In this document: piece by piece, positions 25,801 through 35,000 of the stretch
How the letters are laid out: every line of letters begins with the position of its first letter
How positions within the stretch are numbered: position 1 is the stretch's first letter
Source: an uncultured Ruminococcus sp.
Lineage (GTDB): Bacteria; Bacillota_A; Clostridia; Oscillospirales; Acutalibacteraceae
Assembly: GCA_902798605.1 (NCBI GenBank)
Contig: CADBXH010000005.1
Span: 1-37,287, forward strand
Direction of reading: 5' to 3'
DNA length: 37,287 nt
The notes under the pieces: generated by a model
The model's input: only the letters and a program-made list of their open reading frames with translations
The model's database searches: none
Told to the model about the DNA's origin: nothing
Program-made: the position numbers and the translations under genes

Positions 25801-26472
25801 ATGACTCTTTATGACAGACTTATCGAAGTTAAAGACGATGAATACCAAAAATTCCAGGCAAAGCTTGTCCCCAATATACCGCCCGAGACCATTATAGGCG
25901 TCAGGACTCCGCAGATGAGAAAGATCGCCAAAGAGGTCTATGAAAGCGATCACAGAGAAGATTTTTTAGACGACTTGCCGCACAAATACTACGAAGAAAA
26001 CCTTATCCATTTCTTCGTGCTGGCATTGATCAAGGATTTTGACGAGTGCGTTGAAAGGGTAGAGATATTCCTCCCTTATGTCGATTGCTGGCCCGTGTCG
26101 GATCAGGCGACCCCAAAATCATTTAAGAAAAATCATCAAGAGCTTTTGCCGTATATAAAAAAATGGATCTCATCGCAGCATATTTATACCGCAAGATTCG
26201 GGATCCGTATGCTGATGAATGAGTTTTTGGGCGAGGATTTCAAGGAAGAGTATTTGGAACTTGTGGCGTGCAAAAAAGGCGAAGATTACTACCTTAAAAT
26301 GATGATCGCATGGTTCTTCGCGACGGCTCTCGCCAAAAGATACGATGAGAGCGTTAAATACATAGAAAACCGTCGCTTAGATGAATGGACGCACAAAAAG
26401 GCTATCCAAAAGGCGGTAGAAAGCTATCGGGTGACGGATGAGCATAAAGGATATCTAAAGAGCCTTAGATAA
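25801..26472 (+). CDS. DNA alkylation repair protein, AlkD-like HEAT-repeat glycosylase
   Basis: The 223-aa protein matches the AlkD family of all-helical (HEAT-like) DNA glycosylases that excise positively charged alkylated bases such as N7-methylguanine and N3-methyladenine. Family blocks seen are GVRTPQMRKIAKEV near residue 33, YEENLIHFFVLALIKD, the conserved DCWPVSDQ (Trp and Asp of the active-site pocket), YTARFGIRMLM, and IAWFFATALAKR. Length is normal for the family. GGAGG lies just before ATG 25801. It is probably a single-gene unit between the hairpin at 25744 and the bidirectional terminator at 26491. It has no evident link to the preceding operon. Confidence 0.85.
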   Translation: MTLYDRLIEVKDDEYQKFQAKLVPNIPPETIIGVRTPQMRKIAKEVYESDHREDFLDDLPHKYYEENLIHFFVLALIKDFDECVERVEIFLPYVDCWPVSDQATPKSFKKNHQELLPYIKKWISSQHIYTARFGIRMLMNEFLGEDFKEEYLELVACKKGEDYYLKMMIAWFFATALAKRYDESVKYIENRRLDEWTHKKAIQKAVESYRVTDEHKGYLKSLR

Positions 26473-26490
26473 ATCAGAAGCGTAAAAAAG

Positions 26491-26529
26491 AACCCTTATG
26501 CACTCTTTTGGGAGCATAAGGGTTTTTTG
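26491..26529. terminator. Bidirectional terminator between alkD-like gene and luxS
   Basis: AACCCTTATGC (26491-26501) and GCATAAGGGTT (26514-26524) form an 11-bp stem with a T run to 26528 on the plus strand. An A run at 26484-26489 supplies the U-tract on the minus strand, serving both converging genes. Confidence 0.85.
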
Positions 26530-26551
26530 TAATACTTTCATAGATATTTGG

Positions 26552-27076
26552 TTATGAATCGTAAAAATGCTGTCCGTCATCGGTCACAAGCCGCTCTGCC
26601 TTGGGATACTCAAAAATGTCGCTGTTTTCCGCGTTTGTTTTAAGATAAGCCGAAAACTCATTTGCGTACCATTTTGCCATTTCAAGGTTGTGCATACGGT
26701 AATATCCGCAGTTTTCGGGAGTTGTGCCGGGCACTTCCTGCGCGTCGACTACGGATTTGAACGCGCTGAGCACAAGATTATATATCTCCCTCGGAGCGCG
26801 GTTGCCTTTGAGTATTAGGTAAAAGCCCGTAAGACAGCCCATCGGTCCCCAGTAAATAACCTCGTCCTTCCAATCGGGATCGTTGCGAAGATAGGTCGCG
26901 ATGATGTGCTCAAGCGAATGCATAGCAGCAACATCAATGACCGGTTCCCTGTTAGGCCTTTTGAGTCTTATATCATAGGTCGTCACTTTATAGTCGCCTA
27001 AATAATCGACCCTGCTTGTAAAAATGCCGGGAACGATGCGCGTATGGTCAACCGAAAAGCTCTGTATCATTTTCAT
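26552..27076 (-). CDS. luxS: S-ribosylhomocysteine lyase (AI-2 synthase)
   Basis: LuxS cleaves S-ribosylhomocysteine to homocysteine and DPD, the precursor of AI-2, within the activated methyl cycle. The 174-aa protein has all landmarks: metal ligands His53 and His57 in HSLEH, the general base Glu56, catalytic Cys81 in GPMGCLTGF, and the third ligand Cys123 in PENCGYY. The start at 27076 is supported by AAGGAG a few bases upstream. The alternative Met at residue 3 would be too close to the ribosome-binding site. It is the last gene of a minus-strand operon, 20 bp after the SDR gene, ending at a bidirectional terminator. No mtnN/pfs gene is nearby. Confidence 0.96.
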   Translation of the reverse strand: MKMIQSFSVDHTRIVPGIFTSRVDYLGDYKVTTYDIRLKRPNREPVIDVAAMHSLEHIIATYLRNDPDWKDEVIYWGPMGCLTGFYLILKGNRAPREIYNLVLSAFKSVVDAQEVPGTTPENCGYYRMHNLEMAKWYANEFSAYLKTNAENSDIFEYPKAERLVTDDGQHFYDS

Positions 27077-27096
27077 TTTTGTATCTCCTTATTATT

Positions 27097-27759
27097 TCAG
27101 CATCCCTCAGGCCATACAAAGGTGGCGTTTAGGCGCATTTCTCCGTTGTCGATAATGAGGTTTTCTCCCGACATCGAGCGGTTTTGCGTCGTCAAAAACA
27201 GAACCCAGTCGGCTGCCTCATCGGGCGTCAGCCACTTTTTCATAGGGGTGACGTCCATAATTTTTTTCCAGCAGTCGGGATCTTTTACCACGGGGTCGTT
27301 AAGGTGGGTGAGGACACCGCCGAGGCTTATCGCGTTGACCGTGACCCGCTGCGGAGCAAGGCGTATCGCCGTGTTCCTCATATATCCCAGGATACCCGCC
27401 TTTGACGCGGCGTATTCGGGGAACTCCTGCCCCGATACCGCCGAAGCCGAGGCGTTGAATAAGATCGATTTCAGCGGACAGCTTGCCATATATTTTTCCG
27501 TAACGTTGATCGCGCCGCGCAGGTTGTTGCCGATGTCATCATCGTTTTGCGTTCCCGCGTTGTTGAAGATGATCTCCGCGTCGTTTATATCGGGCAGAGC
27601 TTCAGCGTCTTTGATATCCGCCTGAAAATGGATATACAACGGGTGGTCGATCACGGCAGGGCTTATGTCGATACCGTAAACGGTGTGCCCCAAGCTCAGA
27701 AAGCGCTCGCTGACAGCTTTGCCTATGCCTCCCGATGAGCCGGTGATTATGATGTTCAT
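27097..27759 (-). CDS. Short-chain dehydrogenase/reductase (SDR)
   Basis: This is a 220-aa classical SDR with the Rossmann cofactor motif TGSSGGIG (residues 6-13), NNAG (66-69), a Ser-rich strand NASASAVSG (102-110) and the catalytic pair Tyr116 and Lys120 in YAASK. Asp31 at the end of the second strand suggests a preference for NAD(H) over NADP(H). It is slightly shorter than the usual 250 residues. The substrate is not readable. Its start codon overlaps the stop of the transporter gene by 4 bp (ATGA), so the two are translated together, and luxS follows after 20 bp. A link to the transporter's substrate or to AI-2/DPD chemistry is possible but unproven. Confidence 0.88.
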   Translation of the reverse strand: MNIIITGSSGGIGKAVSERFLSLGHTVYGIDISPAVIDHPLYIHFQADIKDAEALPDINDAEIIFNNAGTQNDDDIGNNLRGAINVTEKYMASCPLKSILFNASASAVSGQEFPEYAASKAGILGYMRNTAIRLAPQRVTVNAISLGGVLTHLNDPVVKDPDCWKKIMDVTPMKKWLTPDEAADWVLFLTTQNRSMSGENLIIDNGEMRLNATFVWPEGC

Positions 27760-28490
27760 ATCGTTGCCTTTCCGTTCAGGTATTCTGTTCCTACGCCGTC
27801 ACGCTTCCAGCCCTTGAGCACGATGTACCCGATAGGGGAGAAGATAGCTTCCATAATGAGCTCCAGAACCGCGCCGAGAAGCGAGCAGGTGACGCACTGG
27901 ATAAAAGTCCAGTGAAAGCCGTCCCAGAAGATAGGCGCGAACACCATAAAGGTCAGAGCCGCGAAGATAAAGTTGTCGCAGAACTGACCGATGAAGGTCG
28001 AAATATAGCTGCGCGTGACATACGCGAGCTTGCCGTCGGGATTCTTGCGGAAGGTTTTGCCGATGCCCCAGTTCATAAAGTTGTTTATCACCGCCGACGA
28101 AATAAACGCTACCGTGCTGGAAAGCAGAATAAACCACGTTCCGCCGATGACCGTGTTGAACGCCGAAAAGTCCTCTCCGGGGGGATTGGGGATAATGCTG
28201 ACAAAATAGAACAGCACGCATACGAACGCATTGATAAGCATTGCAAATATCGCAAGCTTTGTTGCGCCCTTGGGGCCGAACGCCTTGGTGATTATATCCA
28301 TACATAAAAACGACAGCCAGGATACGAGTATTCCACCGTCGATCGCCAGCCAATCGCTTTTATAAATCGTCTTGTTGGCGAGGATATTCATTATCACCAC
28401 GGAAACGGTAAACAAAGCCGTGATGACAGACGGGATGTTGCGGAACAGCAACTTCGTATCCGCTGTCGCGGATGTGATTTTTTCTTTCAT
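27756..28490 (-). CDS. VUT family (YhhQ/queuosine-precursor-type) transporter
   Basis: This 244-aa polytopic membrane protein has about six hydrophobic segments and matches the Vut_1/YhhQ pattern: an early GGILVSWLSFLCMDIITKAFG segment (family form: F-x-x-x-D-x-x-x-x-x-FG), a middle helix with FISSAVINNFMNW, and GQFCDNFIFAALTF near residue 173. Family members take up queuosine precursors or related small molecules. The start at 28490 is chosen over the longer frame because AAGGAG lies 7-8 nt upstream (complement of 28498-28503) and the 38 extra residues upstream have no family character. It is the first gene of the operon with the SDR and luxS, with a promoter about 90 bp upstream. I could not recognise a preQ1 riboswitch in the leader. 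Confidence 0.78.
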   Translation of the reverse strand: MKEKITSATADTKLLFRNIPSVITALFTVSVVIMNILANKTIYKSDWLAIDGGILVSWLSFLCMDIITKAFGPKGATKLAIFAMLINAFVCVLFYFVSIIPNPPGEDFSAFNTVIGGTWFILLSSTVAFISSAVINNFMNWGIGKTFRKNPDGKLAYVTRSYISTFIGQFCDNFIFAALTFMVFAPIFWDGFHWTFIQCVTCSLLGAVLELIMEAIFSPIGYIVLKGWKRDGVGTEYLNGKATI

Positions 28491-28575
28491 TGTGATTCTC
28501 CTTGGTTTTATTATTTTAAGCGAAGGATTTAGAGACCGAACTCCGCTGATAGTCGGCAAAAACCGAACGTATCGT

Positions 28576-28604
28576 ATTGTAACACAAACAAGCGATAATT
28601 GCAA
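28576..28604 (-). promoter_or_regulatory. Sigma-A promoter of the VUT-SDR-luxS operon
   Basis: On the minus strand, TTGCAA (28604-28599) and TACAAT (28581-28576) are separated by 17 bp. Transcription should start near 28569, leaving an untranslated leader of about 80 nt before the transporter start at 28490. Confidence 0.72.
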
Positions 28605-28706
28605 TGCTTTTTTGATAAGAAAATCATATAAAAATTTGCGGGGTGGTCGTAAGATTCAAAACAGTGATATTTCCAACCTCTTTTTACGATTTATTCCCGA
28701 TAAGTA

Positions 28707-28736
28707 TTGACCAAATTCATAATAATATGATAAAAT
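28707..28736 (+). promoter_or_regulatory. Probable promoter of the STAS-NRPS operon
   Basis: TTGACC (28707-28712) and TAAAAT (28731-28736) are 18 bp apart, 48 bp before the STAS start codon. The boxes are imperfect. The 294-bp region 28491-28784 holds only this promoter and the divergent one; I see no other structure in it. Confidence 0.55.
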
Positions 28737-28784
28737 GATAGTTGAAATTTATTACAAATAGTCAAAGTTAAAGGAGCGTTCAAC

Positions 28785-29081
28785 ATGACGATAAACAAGA
28801 CACTTGAAAACAGAGTTTGCACCTTGTTCATAGAGGGCAGGATCGACACGCTTACCGCGCCGCAGCTTGAGCAGGCGTTTGCCGATAATGCCGACAGCTG
28901 CGACAAAATGATTTTTGATATGTCCAATGTGGATTATATCTCCTCTGCGGGACTGAGGGTCGTTGTTGTCGCCCACCGTGAAATGAAGAAAAAGGACGGT
29001 CTTGTACTCAAAAATCTGAGCAAAAACGTTGCAAGTATCATAAATCTTACAGGCTTTAACAAAGCGCTGAATATTGAATAA
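28785..29081 (+). CDS. STAS-domain anti-sigma-factor antagonist
   Basis: The 98-aa protein is a single STAS domain of the SpoIIAA/RsbV type. The motif YISSAGLRVV (residues 51-60) carries the serine pair where partner kinases phosphorylate such proteins; strands GRIDTLTAP and KMIFDMSNVDYI precede it. AAAGGAG lies before ATG 28785. In partner-switching systems the unphosphorylated form binds an anti-sigma kinase and frees its target. The gene is 17 bp upstream of the NRPS on one transcript, so it may tune NRPS expression or respond to the same signal. No kinase or PP2C phosphatase is in the window; they may lie beyond its right end. Confidence 0.87.
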   Translation: MTINKTLENRVCTLFIEGRIDTLTAPQLEQAFADNADSCDKMIFDMSNVDYISSAGLRVVVVAHREMKKKDGLVLKNLSKNVASIINLTGFNKALNIE

Positions 29082-29098
29082 GAGAGGATGAAAGCAGG

Positions 29099-32000
29099 AT
29101 GAAACGGTACCCGTTATCTAAAACCGAGTACGGTATGTATTTGGAGCAGGTTTCCAAAGAGAATACCGCGTACAATTTACCGCTGAAAATTGAGCTCGGC
29201 AGCGAGGTCGATATCGACCGCCTTTGCGGCGCGATCAAAACCGCTGTCAACGCCCACCCCTGCCTTAAATCCGCCTTTGCCGCGGATAAAAACGGCGAAA
29301 CGTATAAGTATCTGCGCGACTGCGACGTGGATGTGGAGATCATCGAAGCGGATGATTTTGATTTATATTCACTGGTCAAGCCCTTTGATCTGCAAAACGA
29401 CATCCTGTTTCGCTTTTATATCATCAAATCCTCATCGGGAAATACGCTGTTTTTCGATATCCATCATATCGTCTTTGACGGCACGTCCTGCGGTATCCTC
29501 GCGGAGCAGATCAGCCGCGCGTACTTCGGCGAGGAGATTGAGCCGGAGGAATTCACCGCCAACGATTACGCGCTGGAGGAAGCCCAGCTGCGCAAATCCG
29601 AAGAATATGAAAAAGCAAAGGTGTATTTTGAGGAGACCTTTGGCGGCGCTGATGTCAACTCCGCTCTTTTTACCGACAAAACCGACCGTGAGCCTGTCGC
29701 CAATGAAATCATTTATCCCTTGACAAATGTAGACTCGGAACAGATCAAAGCGTTTTCACGTCTTTACGGAATAAGGCGCAGCACGGTATTCAACGGCGCT
29801 TTCGCCTATGTGCTGTCGCAGTACTCGGGCAGCGAGCAGGCTCTGTTTTCAACCTACCGCCACGGCAGAGATGAGCGAATGAGCGACACCGTCGGCGCGT
29901 TTGTAAAGACATATCCCGTATATGCCGACTTTTCGGAAGATGAGCCGGTCGTTGAGTTCCTGCAAAAGCTTGACGAGCATATTTCTCTGAACCGTAATAA
30001 TGATTTGTATTCGTTCGCGGATTTCCGCGAGGATATGAAGCTGGACGCGAGCGTTCTGTTTGCGTATCAGGGCGACATAATTCCGCCTATGGACTTCTGC
30101 GGCTGTGAATCAGAGATAGTTTTGATGCCGATGAAGGATACAAAGGCGGCTTTTGAGCTTACCGTCAGAAGAAGAGGCAACAGCTTTGTCGCTTACACCC
30201 TTTATCAGCAGGATCTCTATGACGACGAGATAATCCGCGGACTGCTCGAGAGCTACAACAAAGTGCTGTCCGAGATGCTCGGCAAAGAAAAGCTCAGCGA
30301 GATAGAAATGCTGACGGACGCTCAGCTTGAAAAGCTCGACAAAGAAAACCACTTTGAATTCGACTACGAGATCACCGATATCGTGACGATGTTCCGCCGT
30401 CAGGCAGAAAAAACTCCCGACAATACCGCGGTGGTCTACCTTGACCATAGATACACATACAAAGATATCGACAGAATAACCGAGAATATCGCCGCTTTCC
30501 TCAAAAGCAAGGGTGTGGGCAAGAACAACGCGGTGTCAGTCTTGATCCCGCGCTGTGAGTATATGCCCATCGCCGCTATCGGTATCCACAAGTCGGGCGC
30601 GGGTTATCAGCCGCTCGACCCGAGCTATCCGAGCGAGCGCCTTGAATTCATGATAAAGGACGCGGACGCAAAGTATCTTATTGCAGACAGGGAGCTTATG
30701 GACAAGATCCCGAGCTACAACGGCCCTGTCCTCTATACCGATGAGATCCCGAACCTTCCCGACGCGGAAAAGATAAGCGAAAATCCCGACCCGGGCGACC
30801 TGTTCATTATGCTTTACACCTCGGGTTCAACAGGCGTGCCCAAGGGCGTTATGCTTGAGCACCATAACCTCTGCTGCTTCTGCAACTGGTATATCAATAC
30901 GTATAAAATGGACGAAACAAGCCGCGCTTCGGCGTACGCGAGCTACGGCTTTGACTGCCATATGCTCGATATGTACCCCGTGCTGCTTGTCGGCGGCCAG
31001 CTGCATATAATCGACGAGAGCATCCGTCTTGACCTTGTCGAGATCAATAAATATTTTACCGAAAACAAAATCACCCACACCTTTATGACAACTCAGGTCG
31101 GCAGACAATACGCCGAGCTGTTCCCCGACGCGGAGAACCCGCATCACCTCTCTGCCGCGGGAGAAAAGCTTGTTCCCGTTGAGCCTCCGCGCGGATTTAA
31201 GCTGTACAACGGCTACGGCCCCACAGAGTGCACTATATTTACGCATATGTACCCCGTGGACAAGCTCTATGACCGCGTCCCCATCGGCAAGCCGCTGTTC
31301 AATATGAAGCAGTATGTCGTTGACAAACAGCTCAGGCGGGTACCCTTCGGCGTACCGGGCGAGCTGATCGTCGCGGGTCATCAGGTCGGCAGAGGCTACC
31401 TCAACCGCCCCGAAAAGAACGCCGAGGTGTTTATTAAAAACCCGTTCTCCGATGAAGAGGGCTACGAGCACGCCTACCGCACGGGCGATATAGTTCGCAT
31501 TATGAGCGACGGAAATGTCGACTTTATCGGCAGAAACGACGGTCAGGTCAAGATCCGCGGCTTCCGCATCGAGCTCAGCGAGGTCGAGGGCGTTATCCGC
31601 AAGTTCCCCGGAATAAAAGACGCCACCGTACAGGCGTTTGACGAGCCCGGCGGCGGCAAATATATCGTCGCGTATGTAGTATCGGACGAGCCTGTCGATG
31701 TTGAAGCTATGGGCGAGTTTATCAAGCAGGACAAGCCTGCCTATATGGTTCCCGCGGTCACGATGCAGATAGAAAGTATTCCGCTCAACCAGAACCAAAA
31801 AGTTAACAGAAGAGCGCTTCCCAAGCCGGAGCCGAAGGCAAAAGCAGAAAAGAAAGATCAGCTCGCAGCTCCGCTTAACGTGCTCGAAAAAGAGATACAG
31901 AGCATCGTTGCCGAGGTCATCGGCACATCGGACTTCGGCGTTACCGATCCGTTTGTGGACTTCGGTTTGACCTCGATTTCAAGCATAAAGCTCGCTATGC

Positions 32001-35000
32001 TTATCTACGAGCGCTTCGGCGTGCAGATCAATGTGCGCAGTCTGGTTTCGGACGGCAATATCCAGAGTATTGAAAACGAGATACTCACCGGCTTCCTTGA
32101 GAACAAAGAGGACGCTCCCGCCGCGGAGGAGACCCGCGGAGCGCAGACCTGCCGCCTCAGCTTTGCCCAGCAGGGAGTTTATGCCGAATGTCAGGCGAGC
32201 CCCGACTCCGTGCGCTATAACCTGCCGTTTGCCATGAAGTTCCCCGAGGGCATCGGCGAGCAGCAGCTTGAGGAAGCTGTGCGCAAGGTCATTGACGCCC
32301 ACTCGTACGTGCTGTGCCGTTTTGTAGCGGACAGCGATAACGAGATCGTGCAGGAGCCGATCCCCGACTGCGTCCTTGATATCCCCGTAAAAGAAATGAC
32401 AGGGGATGAATTTGAAAAATATAAAACCGAGTTTGTAAAGCCGTTTGACCTCGCGACCGGTCCCTGCGTGCGGTTTGAGATAATCAAGACCGATTCTCTG
32501 AATTTGCTGGTGGATATGCACCATCTTGTCAGCGACGGCGCGTCTATGGACCTGTTCTTTGAACGCCTGTGCGAGACGCTCGACGGCAAAGAGCCCGAGC
32601 CCGAGCGCTATACATATTATGACTTTGCGGCTCAGGAGAAGATCACCTCCGAAACCGAGGACTTCTTCGCGCAGAAAATGGCAGAGGTGGAGGAGCCCAC
32701 ACAGCTTATCCCCGATGTGTTCACGGAAAATCTTCCGCATACAGAAAACAGCGTTTCCGTAAAAACCGAGATCAAGGCAGTAAAGGAATTTGCGCAAAAG
32801 AACGGCGTAACTCCCGCTGCGGTCTACCTTGCCGCCTGCTTTATGACCTTCGGCAGATTCGTCTGTGAAGACACCGTTTCGATCATCACGATCTCCAACG
32901 GCAGAGGCAACGTCAAGGTCGGCAACACCTTCGGAATGTTCGTCAACACGCTTCCGCTTGTAACAACGCTTGACCACAAAGAAAGAACGGAGGATTTCCT
33001 GCGCCGTGTGTCGCAGAACTTCTCCGATACGATCGACCACGAGAGCTATCCGTTCGCGCGTATAGCGAGCAAATACGACTTCCATCCGTCGATCTCATAC
33101 GCTTATCAGATCGGCGTTATCAATGATTATAAAATAAAATTCGGTAGTGTGAGCGCCGAGGAGCTCGGCTCGGATATCGCCAAGGTTCCGATCTCGATAT
33201 TCATTGACGGAACCGAGGACGACGCGCGTATCATCGTTACCTACGACACCGCCCTTTACAGCGGCGAGATGATGCGCGGACTTGCCGACAGCATCCAAAA
33301 CGCCGCTAATGGTCTGATAAGCTGTGAAAGCGTTTCAGATATAAGCTTGACAAACGAAAAGCAGTGGGAGGTGCTCGACAGCTACAACAAGCCGTGGGAT
33401 CTCGACTACGATATGACCGACTCCGTTGCGACGCGCTTCAAGAGGATCGTCGCTCAGTACCCCGACAAAACAGCGGCGGTATTCAAGGACAAGGCATACA
33501 CCTACAAAGAGCTTGACGAGCTGACCGACAGCCTCGCTGCTAAGATATACAAGATTGGCTGCGAGATAACAGGCAAGACCGACCTCAAAGAAGAGGTCGC
33601 GGCGATAATCCTGCCGAGGAACGAGCAGACCTTTATCCTGCCTATGGCGGCGGTAAAGGCGGGTATGGGCTATGAGCCGCTTGACCCGAGCTACCCGCAG
33701 GAGCGCCTGAACTTTATGGTCAAGGACGCGGACGTCTGTATGCTTATCGCGGATGATGAGCTGCGCGATGTCGTTGATGAATTCAAGGGCAAGGTCGTCA
33801 CCGTCGGCGAGCTCTACGGTATGGAAACACCCGACTTAACACCGGTACCCGCCACACCCGACAGCCTGTTCATTATGCTCTACACCTCCGGCTCTACCGG
33901 AATGCCCAAGGGCTGTCAGATAGAAAACGGCAACATAGTAGCTTACGCGCACGGTATGCGCAACACCTTCTATACCAAGGATGACAATGTTGCGGCATAC
34001 GCGTCGTTCAGCTTCGACGTAAATATGGCTGACGTTTTCTGTACCCTCCTTGTCGGCGGAACGGTTCACGTCGTTCCCGAAGAGGTTCGTATGAACCTCG
34101 ACGATCTGGCGGCGTACTTTGACGAGGTCGGAATAACTACTCTGCTGCTGACCACGCAGGTCGGTGTGCAGTTCCTGCAAAATTATCCCAAGCTGAAAAC
34201 CCTCAGACTGCTCATAATGGGCGGCGAAAAGCTTCCCGCGGTCGAGCCGTCGGGCATCAGCTATACTATAGCGAACGGCTACGGTCCCACAGAGAATTGC
34301 TGCGGCGTCAGCGTATTCCCGATCAAGGAGTGGGAGCCCAACATCCCCATAGGCAAGCCGATCGCGACTATTCACGGCTATGTTTTGGATAAAACTAACC
34401 ACAGGCTTCCCGCGGGCGCCGCAGGCGAATACTGCCTCTCGGGACCGCAGGTCAGCCGCGGCTACCTCAACCGTCCGGACAAGACCGCCGAGGCGTACGA
34501 GGCAAGCCCGTTTGACCGATTCCGTATGTACCACACGGGCGACATCGTCCGCTACCGTCAGAGCGGCGACATCGAGTTTGTCGGACGTAAGGACGGTCAG
34601 GTAAAGATCCGCGGCTTCCGCATTGAGACCAAGGAGGTCGAGGCGGTCATCCGCGGCTATGAGGGCATACGCGACGTTACCGTACAGGCTTACGATTACG
34701 AGGGCGGCGGAAAATACCTTGCGGCGTTCGTTGTCGGCAAGGGTACTGTCGACACCACAGCGCTCGCGGAATACATCAAGAGCCAAAAGCCTGCCTATAT
34801 GTGTCCTGCGGTCATTATGCAGATAGATAAGATCCCGCTTACCGTCAACCAGAAGGTCGACAAAAAGGCGCTGCCCAAGCCCGAGCAGAAAAAGGCGGAT
34901 TATGTGGCTCCGGCTAACAAGACCGAGGAGGACTTCTGCGCTATCTTCGGTAAGGTCCTCGATGTTGAGCGCGTCAGCGCGGAGGACGACTTCTTTGATA

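Noticed and set aside
28491..28569. preQ1 riboswitch in the leader of the VUT transporter
   Set aside because: The leader lacks the AAAAAACUA-type tail and pseudoknot pattern of class I, and I see no class II or III architecture by eye.
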